Assembly: GCF_004115265.2 (NCBI RefSeq)
Contig: NC_046286.1
Coordinates: forward strand, 95,733,699-95,797,698
Reading direction: 5' to 3'
Length of the DNA stretch: 64,000 nt
Source of the DNA: Rhinolophus ferrumequinum
Lineage: Eukaryota; Chordata; Mammalia; Chiroptera; Rhinolophidae
Within the stretch, counting starts at the first letter, position 1; the number at the start of each line of letters is the position of its first letter. The position numbers and the translations under genes are program-made. Of the stretch, positions 52,717-64,000 are shown one piece after another. Under the pieces are notes generated by a model, which searched no databases, was not told where the DNA came from, and saw only the letters and a list, made by a program, of their open reading frames with translations.

Positions 52717-55079
52717 CCCACCAAGAGATGTATACAAATGCAACTATTTCTGAATATTAATTTTGTATCCTGCTACTTTACCAAATTCATTTATCGGTTC
52801 TAATAGTTTTTTGGTGGAGTCTGGGATTCTATATATATAGTATAATGTCATCTGCATATAAAGACAATTTTACTTCCTCCTTTCCAATATGGATGCCTTT
52901 TATTTCTTTTTCTTGTCTGATTGCTGGGGTTATAACTTCCAGAACTATGTTGAATAAAAGTGGTGAAAGTGGGTAACCTTGTCTTGTTCCTGATCTTAAG
53001 GGGAATGCTTTTAGCTTTTCCCCATTGAGCATGATGTGGGTTTATCATATATGGCATTTATTATGTTGAGATATGATCCTTCCATTCCCACTTTGCTCAG
53101 AGTTTTTATCATAAATGGATGCTGGATTTTGTCAAATATTTTTTCTGCCTCTATTGATATGACCATAAGTTATTTATTTTTCATTTTGTTAATGTGGTGA
53201 ATCATGTTAATTGATTTGTGGATATTGAACTAATGTTGCATATCAGAAATGAATCCCACTCAGTTGTGGTGTATGAAGAGAGAAATTAAAGACGATACAA
53301 ATAAATGTAAACTTATACCATGCTCATGAATAAGAAGAATTAATATAGTTAAAATATTCGTACTACCCAAGGCAATGTATATATTCAATGCAATCCCTAT
53401 TAAATGAACAATGACATTTTTCAAAGAACTAGGAATTATAATCTTAAAATTTATACAGAACCAAAAAAGACCCCAAATAGCCATGGCAATCTTGGGAAAT
53501 AAGAACAAAGTGGGATGTATCACACTACGGGACATCAAATCATACTACAAGACTATAGTAATCAAAACAGCATGGTATTGGCATAAAAACAGACACATAG
53601 AGCAATAGATCAGAATAGAGAGCCCAGGAATAAATCCATACCTATATGGTCATTTAAGCTACGATAATGGAAGCAAGAATTTACGCTGGGGTAAAGACAT
53701 TCTATTTAATAAATGGTGCTGTAAAAATTGGACTCACACATGAAAAAAAATTGAAACTGGACTACCTTCTTACATCATCATATACAAAAATAAATTCAAA
53801 TTGGTATCAAAGTCTTAAATGTAACACTCAAAAACACAAAACTCCTAGCATAAAATACAGCAACTAAATTTGCAGACATTACCGGTAGTAATATTTCTAC
53901 TGATATGTCCCCTTGGGCAAGGGAAGCAAAAGAAAAAATAAACATGGGGGATTACATCAAACTAAACAAGTTTTTCACAGCAAAGGAAACCATCAATAAA
54001 ATAAAGAGGTATCACACGAAATGGGAGAAGATATTTGCCAACCACACATCAGATAAGGGGTTAATATCCAATATCTATAAAGAACTAATGTAACTCAATA
54101 CCACAAAAACCAACAACCCAATTAAAAAACAGGCAGAGGACTCAAAGAGACATGAAGACATGAAGAGACATTTCTCTAAAGAGGACATACAGATGGCCAA
54201 CAGACATATGAAAAAATGCTCAACCTCACTAATCATTAGAGAAATTCAAATAAAACCACAATGAGATACCACCTATCCCCAGTCAGAATGGCTATCATCA
54301 ATAATTTATAAACAAGTTCTGGCGAGGTTGTGGAGAAAAGGAACCCTTGTGCACTGTTGGTGGAATTGCAGATTGGTGCAGCCATTATGGAAAACTGTAA
54401 GGAGGTATCTCAAAAAATTGAAAATAGAACTACCTTACAACCCAGCAATTCCACTCCTGGTTATATATCCAAAAAAATCCAAAACACTAACTCGAAAAAT
54501 ATATGCACCCCTATGTTTATTGCAGCAATATTCACAATAGCCAAGATATGGAAACAACCAAAATGCCCATCAATAGACAATTGGATAAAGAAACTCTGGT
54601 ATATTTATACAATGGAGTATTACTCGATCATAAAGAAGAATGAAATATTACCATTTGCAATGACATGGATGGACCTAGAGTATATCATCCTAAATTGAGT
54701 AAGCCAGATGGAGAAAGACAAATACCATATGATGTCACATATGTGGAATCTACAGAAAGAATAAATTAACAAAGAAAACAGAAATAAACTCAGAGATATA
54801 GGAAAAAACAGAGGGTTGCTAGGTGAGGGAGGTGGGTATGGGGAAGAAGGTAAGGATTTAGAGAGTATAAATTTTAGTCACAATATAGCCACGGGGATAT
54901 GAAAGACAGTTTGGGGGATATAATCAATAATGTTGTAAAGATTTTATATGGAGTCACATGGGCACTTGTCTTATTAGAGACAAGACTTCATGAACTGTGT
55001 AGATGACTGACCACTGTGCTGTATACCTGAAGCTGAAGGTGAATGATATGGAACGTCAAATATAATTTTTTTAAAAAAA
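52717..55079 (+). mobile_element. 5'-truncated, internally inverted LINE-1, copy 3
   Basis: Same insertion, with the inversion joint near 53275. The YADD motif is on the minus strand in the left part and the ORF2 C-terminal region is on the plus strand in the right part. Confidence 0.8.
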
Positions 55080-56299
55080 TACACACACACACATACACTC
55101 ACCCACATACATACACACACGGTGCCAAAATATGTATGCACACATTAAGAAAAAAAAAATCCAAATTGTAATACTCAAAATATACCGATAACAAAAGATG
55201 AATACAAGTTATGTGTATATGTATTTTTGACCCCCCAGTTATATAGTCACAAGATGTAGAGCACAGCATAGGAAGTAGAATCAATGGAAGTGTAACAGAA
55301 ATGTACGATATAGGAGGGGTAGTCAATTTAGGGAAGGTGGTTATCACCTTGAGAGGCGTGTAAATGTCTAACTATGACATTGTTTTGTACACCTGACACG
55401 AATAAAAAACTAAAGAAAGAAAGAAAAATGAAACATGCCAAAGTGAAAAAAACCAAAAAACACACCAATAGAAATTTAAGTATTTACAAAGTACAGTAGT
55501 CCATAAATGCTTTCCAACTATTCTTTGTGACCAACTATCAGCTGATTGAGCTGGAAACATTCAAAGTTGCTGTAGTTGTGGGAGTGTGTTCTGCAATGGG
55601 GGTAAAACTAACTCACTGCACAGTAAAAGGACTTATAACAATGATGGATACAAACCCTAAATAGGAATACACTTTGAATCCCCTTGAGGTAGAAATCTGG
55701 TAATTTCGTTTTGAGTCACGGAGGTTGTGTGTGTGACTGTGTCACGGGAATGGTGATATTCTAACGCAGTGCTCTTCCTACTTTTTATATCCGTGTGCAT
55801 GTTGCATGAGCTCCGAGCCTCTTTGAAACTCGTACTGGGTTAGTTTCCACATAGAGGAATTTAAGGACAGAAAGATGGAAAATTCCTTCTAGATGCTTCT
55901 AAAATTAGGATAGATCTCAAGAAAGATGACATGAATCAGGATCTATACGAACGGCATAAAAATAAAAAAGGCATTAGAATATTTCATGTTTTATAATAAA
56001 GAAGAATTCTATATTTCTAAGCATCATGGACATAAGTGTTTGTTGCTTTCTAAATCTATTCCTTTACATAACATTCTTATTTTCTGATGGAAGCCCAGTG
56101 TTGTGGCTATTCATTCTCCTATATCATTATTGCTGATTAAAGATTAAAACATTTCACATGAAACTTAGTACCTTTTGTTATTTAAAGAAGAGAAACTCTC
56201 TGCTTTATCTGTTACATCTTAAGTCACTCACTATAAATATATGAATCAGATATAAGGACAATTGAACAAGAACCTCTAGTCCTATTCATCCTGTGGGAG

Positions 56300-56386
56300 C
56301 ACAGCTGTGACGTATTTCGGAGAGCTTTGTGATTGCTCAGCCTTAAGCACAACCTTATAAAATGAGGGGCTTTGAAATGCAGGTCA
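56300..56386 (+). promoter_or_regulatory. VIP-type proximal promoter, copy 3 (CRE and TATA box)
   Basis: TGACGTAT lies at 56308-56315 and TATAAAA at 56356-56362. The CRE-to-TATA spacing is unchanged, so the core promoter has been kept in all three copies. Confidence 0.75.
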
Positions 56387-56504
56387 GGGTAGAATGCAAA
56401 GCAACTGCTGGCAATAATACCAACCCTTAGCCAGGACGAGGTTCTGGTTCAGCTCTGAGGGCAGAGAACTGGTGGAGCCAAAGACAAGCTTCCCAGGTCA
56501 GAGA
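56387..56504 (+). other. Non-coding exon 1 of VIP-like gene, copy 3
   Basis: The exon ends at the donor GAGA|GTAAGT (56505). Copy 3 has AATACCAACCC where copies 1 and 2 have AATATTAACCC; the copy 3 form is closer to human VIP exon 1 as I recall it. The start is estimated. Confidence 0.62.
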
Positions 56505-57996
56505 GTAAGTACAGAAATGTTTCATGCCCCAAATGTGAAGGGCTTTTCTGAATTATTTTTGTTGACAGATGCTTTCCCTGCTTGCTCTTTTACTCAATAC
56601 TGACTTTTTTTTAAATTAATGATTACATGTAGCGTTTTTTTTGTGTTTGTTTGTTGTTTTATGCTTGATTATTAATTTTTGACTGAAGGGATTCTTGGGT
56701 ACACATATTTTTGAAGTATTCAACTCATTTTTAAGTGCTGTTCTTTCTATGTAAATAGTTGATTATGTGAACCTAGGGAACATTCTTTTTCACTTTATTT
56801 TAAGTTGAAATGCCATGATTTTTATAGACAGAGAAAAAGAGGCCTTGAACTTTTAAGTACCTAACTAGAAACTACTTGGAAATATAATGTGCATGTGGAT
56901 TAGGTGTGAAAACACGTTCTATTTTAGATATAGTTCTCTATTTGTGCCAAAATTTATTTCTATGGTAATATGTTTTTCACTGATTTTATTGGTATTAATT
57001 TTCATTATTAATTGAGTTAAATTGTTCAAGCCCATATGTAAGGAAATAAGTTTCCAGTAATATCTACAAAAAAACATGAAAAAATGTATATAAAATACAA
57101 TTTTTGTGCTAATAGACATACCCAGTTTGATATTATCAGATGGAAAACTTAGTAGAACAATCAGTTTTTTGAAACTCTTAGCAAAGATACTAAACTTGAA
57201 TGTCTCAACTCTGTAATAAGAATATTTTACCCAGGATTACTTCTAGAACCATATGAATATGGCATTCAATATATGTGGGCCAACTACGTGCCTGGTGGGA
57301 GATCGACAGCAGTTGGATCTTAATTTTTATTCAAGCACTTGTCAGCAAAGGAAATCCTCTTGATTTAAAAAGGAATCATAATGCGTTTAACTCTTTCTAT
57401 AAGACGAAAATTGTTTTCCAAACTCTGCAAGAAGCTTTAGGAACTTCTACTAGACACTCAAGATTACTGTGTACCTACCAAAAAATAAATCGAAAATATT
57501 ATTTGTAAAGATATATTTACCCGTAAGTTCATTGCAGCATTATTAATGGTGGCCAACACATACAAACGACATAAGTGTCCTCTGAGAGTTGACTGAATAA
57601 AGGAGTACTGGTACATAGGCACAGGGGAATACTACTCTGTCATAAAAACTGATGAAATAGTGCCATTTTGAACAACATAGATGGAGCCTGAGAGTATCAT
57701 GCTCAGTGAAAAGAGTCAGAGAGAAAAGGACCAGAACCGTAAGATTTCAATCTTATGTGAGATGTAAAACAGAAAGCAACAAATGAACAATCAAAACAAG
57801 AAAAGTCATAGACGGAAGCAACAGTATGTGGTTACCAGAGGCTAAAGGGCGTGGGGGGGTGGATGAAGAGGAGCAAGGGTGTCAAATATATGATAACAGA
57901 CTGAGACTAGATTTTGGGTGGTAAACACAAAATACAATATAAACATAATGTATTAGAGAATTGGACACCTGAAACTAATATAATGTTATTAACAAA

Positions 57997-58414
57997 TGTT
58001 ACCTCACGGGGACAGAGCCAGGAATGCAGTTTCCAGGCTCTTGGCCTCACGTGGAAAGGTGTTGTCTCAGGTAGTAAATGACCATCAACTGTGATTGGAT
58101 GGTCGTAGGCTGTGACTGGTTGGCTGTCAGTTGTAACAGGTTGGCCATTGGCCACTGTTATAACTGCCATGACTGCATTGGTTGGTTGGCTGGTGGGCAG
58201 GCAGAAAAGAGGATGGCGGGTTGCGAAAGGTGTGCCTCCTGCTTCCTGTGTGTCCAACTCAGCCACCAGCGAGAATATAGTGGTATGACTCCCCTTTCTA
58301 TGGCTCCATGGGTGTTCATTTTTGACCTCACCGTATCCTGCGTTCTTATGTGGGGAGCGAGAGCTGAGACCCCACATGACACCCTGCATGACATACCTCA
58401 ATAAATTAAAAACA
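57997..58414 (+). mobile_element. Probable solo LTR in intron 1, copy 3
   Basis: Same fossil as in copies 1 and 2, almost unchanged. Confidence 0.5.
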
Positions 58415-58485
58415 AAAGAATTACCTGTCTGGAGATATTGTGGTTGGAAAATCTGATGTGACTCTTTCCCTTTCGTGGTGCAGAG

Positions 58486-61400
58486 ATGGAATCCCGAAGG
58501 AAGCCCCAGCTCCTAGTGCACCTGACACTTTTCAGCGTGCTCTTCTCACAAACACTGGCGTGGCCTCTTTTTGAAACACCTTTTCTGAAGTAAGTTCTCT
58601 TTCAATTCAGACAGTGGAAGATTTCATGTTTATCTAACTGAGAATTTCCTTTCTGTTATATAGAACAACTCATTTTTTTAAAATTTGTATTATTTATTTA
58701 AATATTTGTTTGATACGTTTTGCAAATTTTTCCATACCATGTCAAGAAGATTGTTCTTTTTTATATCTCTTACTAAAATTATATTAACACATAACATTAG
58801 AAACCTGAAGGCCCACAAAATACATTGAATCTGAGTGGCTATTCAAAGATAGAAAGATTCTTTGGAGATGATCAATACAAAGCAATATGTCACACCAGGT
58901 GAATTATGAAGTAATTTTTTGACAATTAGAGAAAGGAAACAAGTTAATACACAGATCTTGAGAAATGTTTGGGCCAAATGATGCTATACATCAACAAACA
59001 TACAAAGTACTTCCAGTTTTCATATTGAATATTAAAAATGCTTCAAAGTTCTATTTTGTATGAAATCTTTCTTCTTGTGGAATTTAACTTTTTGCAAAGC
59101 AAAGACATTACAGAGGACGCTTACTTTGCTTAATGCTCAGATAGGCGTTGACCTGATTATCTCTTATGCTTAGGACACACATCTTGTCAAAGTTATATGG
59201 CATCTAATTTACAGGATAAACCAAAATTTTACTATTAATACTGTCATAACCATAGAAGCCATTGTCAATTATGCTATCCATATTTTGTAAATGGGTGATA
59301 CTTCCCAAGAGTTTGAGTATTTATTTCAAATGTTTGTAAAACCAAAAGTGCTGCCTTCTGAGAAAGAATGTGTTCTACTTCTATTGTCTTTTTCCTAACA
59401 TACTGAGTGACAGAATACCATTTGAAGGAGCAAATGAACTTGATCCAGCTTTACTAACACCAGACACTGACATCTTGCCTAATGCATTTGCTGGAAATGA
59501 CAGGTGAGTTCATTTTATTGAGTGTTGTTTTAGAAAATGTATCTCTGAAGTATAAATGTTTTATTTTTGTGTCTCCATGAAGCTATTCCTGCAGCATAAC
59601 ACTGCAGGTTTCCACGTGTCATGGCTCCCTCCAGCCTGACTTACTGCAGCTCTTGCAGCTGTCCATGGTGTTCATGTGCAGAGGCTGCAACAAGCCAGGA
59701 TGAGCTCATCACTCACTTACATTCTGTTGCACGAAATTCAACGTCAGAAATTATACTAATTCTAGTAAAACTTCAGTGTTTAGGATTCCATGATAGAGGA
59801 AGTTCTAAGGCAAGTGTTTCATATCTATGTAAAGAAAAGATGCCTAATAATAAAAACTACTCATTCACAGATCCATTTGTCAAAAGCAGCATTTAACTAG
59901 AGACAGAGAAGCTCTATACTGAAGACAAAAAATAAAAGCTTCCTTCTTAGGACAGAAAAGTTGGTTGATAGGTCCTAAGATACTCTCCAATTTAAAAAAT
60001 TTTGTTTCCAAATATTTCCGGAGAAGAAAAAGCAAAAAGCATAATAGTGTTTCTATTAAAATCAGAATAGTTTTTTTCTTATATGTCCTTACTCAGGGCA
60101 CATGAATAAAGCATTAAGATGAATGAATCAATCAATCGATCAAAAAATAGGAACTATTTTTAATATATTTTCCCACCAATATGTCTCAGAGAAGATTTAG
60201 TTTGAATGATTCCATTAGTGAGCATTTATATTGAGGTATCCCTCTAAAAAAGCTAATTTGTTTAATTTTTCAATATTTTGGCTGGAAATATATAAAATAT
60301 CGACATAAATTACAAGAAAATATATTTTACTAGGTTAAAATATCCTTCTGGCCTTAAGCTTGCACAAGAAATATTCATAATAAGCTGATTAGTTTCTTTC
60401 TTATTCATTGAGCCACAACAATATTTTAGAAAGAAATTTCTAAAATAATAGTATTCTTTCTTCCTTGTTTTAGGAATGCCAGACATGCTGAGGAAATTAT
60501 AACCAGCGAGTATAAAAGACTCTTGGGTCAACTTCCTGCCAAAAGACATGTTGAGTCCTTTATTGGAAAACGAGATAGGTAAGAGAATTTATTATTTTTT
60601 CAACACATTGTAATTATTTAATCAGCAAATTATATTTTTGCTGTTCAAAATTTATTTCTCTTGCTCCAAATTGATGACTCCTGATAATATTCAATGTAGT
60701 TAAAAATAATTCATATTCTCCAGTAAAATATACCAGTCTGATGCATTAGAAAATCAGGCTTTCTTGTAATATAATACTCACTGGTTCAGAAACACCTACT
60801 TTACTAAATAGCAATCATTTGTTAATCTGCAATCAAATTGAACTTTACATGGTAAAAATAAGACATAGTATAAAAGGAAACAAATTTTAGAGTTAACCAT
60901 AGTACCTGTTTTTTAACTTCTTGTTCAAACCAAACATTGGAAGATTCTTTCTTTAACTGGACAATAACTGAATATTTACTAAGTACTATTTAGATCAAAT
61001 AGCTTTTTTAAAAGCACTTATTTATTAAGAAATTTCCTCTTAATGGCAGAACACAACTTCAAATATTCCCCCATTTATATTATTTTATAAATTATTTGCT
61101 CATTTACTACAGAATGTGATTTAACACAACCCCAGAAAATGGCAAAATGTGTTGGATTATTCCTAGTTTCTCTATTTTTAGGTTTTGATGTATTTTTCTT
61201 TTAGTATTTTTGTGAAAGAAAGTGAGTTGGGTGTTGGAATTCTTTTTTGTCTGACCCAAGATATTTGGAACTTTGTTGTATTTACCATTTCTTGTTAAAA
61301 CTCTGATTTCTGTTTCCTCATATTTCATAGCGATGACATCACAGAGATCAGTGGCACAGCCATACCTCCACTGAATGAACAGATCATTGACAAAGAAACG

Positions 61401-62302
61401 CTGAAATATTTACTTCAATATCTCGGTATTAGGTAAAGACGAACAAAACTTGGTAAAATGACAAATTATAAATGACTTTAAAAATACAAACTACGTAATT
61501 GAAACTTATCTATCTCTCTGCCTCACTATCTATCTACACTCTTTGAAGCAGTAATTCTCAACCTTGGCTGCCATTAGACTCCCCTGGAGAATTGTTAAAA
61601 TACCGATGTCTGGCCTTACCCAAAACTCATGGCCAGGAAATTAGTGCCTCTAGAAGTATGGCTCTAGACATTGGTATTTTCTAGGGCTCCCCAGCTGATT
61701 CTATTGTGCTTTTAGAGTTAAAAATGGTGAGTGTTGAGGTATGTGGTCTGAATCGGGAAACAGGTTTTATCAAAAGTACTGATATTTAAAACATGTAAAG
61801 CATTTTCAATTAGCAATTTGGAATCACATGGAATTCCCTTTATGTGCATATTCAAAACCTGATTTTACTAAATTCAGCCTAGAGTTCTTTTGTCTGTGAG
61901 ATCCTGTAAAACCTGTTTCTCTCTGTGGTGACAGATATTGGACAATAACAGGAAGTGGGATGATCTCTCTTTTTATTCCAATTATTTTTGTTTAGATGTT
62001 GAGTACTAAGCACAATACTGGTTGGATGAGTTCAGACAAGATGACTGTCTTTGACCCAAGATTATGATTTTGTAAGAATAGTTATAGCTACTTAAGGGTT
62101 GAAGAATAATTCATAGATAATAACTAACCTCAAAGATAATTATTTAGCCCCCAGAACACAGATAATAGCATAGGATACACATTATCTCTTTTTTGGATGC
62201 TTTCTCATCTAAGAGCCTTAACATGCACAATGTCCCTTTCTGGTTGACAGGGAGGAGGATGTCACTTCAGAAATGCTGAAAAGGATCCTTGTACAACGCT
62301 GA
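58486..62302 (+). CDS. VIP/PHI-precursor paralogue, copy 3 (five coding exons, 152 aa, divergent C-terminus)
   Basis: Coding exons are 58484-58589 (ATG at 58486), 59408-59503, 60474-60578, 61331-61432 and 62251-62318 (stop 62300-62302). The frame is open throughout. Exons 2, 3 and 4 are identical to copy 1, so the signal peptide, the IPFEGANE block and the PHI-like peptide with its Gly-Lys-Arg amidation site are the same. Exon 5 is one codon longer (ATT after the NEQI codons) and differs at 12 bases; exon 6 differs at 5 of its last 18 coding bases. All of these change residues. The segment now ends ETLKYLLQYLGIR, then EEDVTSEMLKRILVQR. KYL resembles the KKYLNSILN end of VIP, so part of copy 3 exon 5 may be nearer the ancestral state. 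The VIP hormone itself is absent. The 3'-UTR exon lies beyond the window. Confidence 0.87.
61549..61721. mobile_element. MER5A-type hAT-Charlie element in intron 5, copy 3
   Basis: Same insertion as at 14234-14406, with few substitutions even though exon 5, about 120 bases away, is highly diverged. Confidence 0.8.
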
Positions 62303-64000
62303 TGACAGCTCCCCAATGGTGGGTCTATCTGAGTGTTTTATTTTATTCTTTCCGCAACCATTCAGTTATTTAAGTAGGTAAGAGTCACTTAATAAGATAC
62401 ATCTTAGAGTTCTCACAATGAGACCGCATCTAAGAAGGATACTTTGATCTGAAGATAACTCCAAGCCAGGAGACAGCTTAAAACGATTCATGCAGGGTAG
62501 TGATCACCTAACAGAGAAAGCTAATAAGGAGTAAACAGTTTGGTATCTCCTAGTTTTATCAGTCATATTCCCATCCTTCTGTAAACATATAAAACAGTGG
62601 AGACTGACACACACTAATGAGAAACACTGGCTTTCTTTGGAGAACCAGCCATGCTGCTTTTGTTAATTCAATGTTTAGTCCCACAATTGACTACTAGCAC
62701 CTCACTGAAGTACAGGAAATACGAGCAAATTACAGCATGACTCGTTATTGTGAAAATAGCAAGGCACTCTGGGTCTAATTGTATTCCTGAAGTACAGCAA
62801 ACTTCTTGCAGCAAAAGTCCAATTGAGGTTATTTTACCTGTAAAGGGAATGTAAGTACTATGACTCCAATAGCAGTCAGTGTAAAATATATTTTGAAAAG
62901 AGAAAGTACAAGTAGGTTTTTTGATTGTTAACTGATAAACTTGTTATCACAGTTGTTTTTATCTGTACATGGATACAAGACATATTTCTAATCTGAGGTA
63001 GTTTAAGGTTGACATTAGCCCATAAAAAATATTTATGAAACTTTGCAAGTGCTCAGTCATCACTGTATCAGAGGTTGGCATAATTTTTCTTTAAAGGCTA
63101 TGCAGTAAATATTTTTGGTTTTGTGGCCTATATGTTTTCCATTACAGCTGTTCAGCTTTGATGTAATAGCATGAGAGCTACCAAAGATAATATGTAAGAT
63201 GAAAGAGATTTATTTACACATAAAACTTTATTTGTAAAACATGAAGGTAGGCTAGACATCTAGCTATGTCAAAGAGAGTAAACTGGATTAGCTGAGACAT
63301 AAGACTATTAATGGTCTTTCTTCAGTTCCTGGAGGAAATATCTAAGGTTTTCATTAGCGTCTTCAAGAGTGGACAGGGTGTCTGGGAAGACACCTGCGCC
63401 ATTGGTTGCTTCTGTCCACTGATTACCCCTTCACCTCTAACAGAGATACAAAGTCAGGGGCTCTGGATCTGCCCATTCTTTATTATAAAAGGATATTTCA
63501 GAGAAACAAGTCCTGTTGCTCAAAAAAGCTATGTAATCACACAGCTTCTAGGAAGAATATTTATAAGAAGAAGTCCTCTCCATTAAATTAAGAAATACAA
63601 TACACACTAAAACACAAAGGAGGATAAATCACTCAGGTGTTTTTAGTTGTTTGATCTGATCATTTATGTGATTCCATCCCGCCCGCCGCTTTTTTTTTTT
63701 TTTTCATTTCTGTTTTGAATGCATAGGACTGAATAAATCATTTTGACAGAAAACCTTAAAGCTCAATCATTTGTGAAAATACAAATGGGTCATTATTAAT
63801 GACTGACCAGCGAGCCCCTTCATATTGCAGTTCCATTTGTGACAAACAGTCCTTTGGAAGATTCCCTCTTGATCTAACACAATCTCCTCTGATAGGCTGT
63901 TGACAGGGCAAAGAGAAACGGAAGTGTATCAAGTGAGTGGAAAAGGAATGACAGTAATATGCTATAAATAAAAATGTTTTTACACATGTACACCAATTCT

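Larger units (their letters stand above)
47321..64000 (+). repeat. Tandem segmental duplication unit, copy 3 (cut by window end)
   Basis: Third head-to-tail unit, truncated by the window just before its VIP-like 3'-UTR exon. Its right part is the most diverged of the three, although introns still look about 99 per cent identical by eye. The coding exons 5 and 6 are far more diverged than that. Confidence 0.95.

Overview
The window is mammalian nuclear DNA. It is AT-rich, its genes are split by GT-AG introns, and it is full of LINE-1 pieces, hAT-Charlie and mariner DNA transposons and LTR fragments. The LINE-1 3' ends and the mariner look laurasiatherian; a bat is plausible, but I cannot fix the species from sequence alone.

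Layout: the window consists of three head-to-tail copies of one unit of about 23.65 kb: copy 1 (1-23686), copy 2 (23687-47320) and copy 3 (47321-64000, cut by the window end). The phase is arbitrary because the window opens inside a unit. Each unit holds, in order: intergenic DNA with LINE-1, hAT and MITE-like insertions; a promoter with a CRE and TATA box; non-coding exon 1; an intron carrying a LINE-1 tail and an LTR-like insertion; five coding exons; a 3'-UTR exon; then intergenic repeats ending in a dead mariner.

The only gene I can support is a paralogue of VIP, the precursor of vasoactive intestinal peptide and PHI/PHM. Promoter, exon order, intron phases, signal peptide, the 105-bp PHI exon and the long 3' UTR all match the VIP gene. 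However, the VIP hormone is gone: exon 5 is shortened and encodes an unrelated acidic/hydrophobic segment, and exon 6 is read in a different frame that ends in a new tail. The PHI-like peptide keeps its His-Ala start, 27-residue length and Gly-Lys-Arg amidation site, but has changes at usually conserved N-terminal positions. The precursor is 151 aa in copy 1 and 152 aa in copy 3, against 170 in human prepro-VIP.

The most striking signal is the copy 1 to copy 3 comparison. Introns and exons 2-4 are nearly or fully identical, yet exons 5 and 6 differ at 17 coding bases plus one inserted codon, and every difference changes the protein. Copy 2 is a hybrid: its left part matches copy 3 and its right part matches copy 1, with the switch near 32.1 kb, as expected from unequal crossing-over. 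Tandem expansion, a secreted vasoactive-hormone scaffold and protein-changing divergence limited to one peptide segment together suggest a neofunctionalised exocrine (for example salivary) peptide family. That functional reading is inference.
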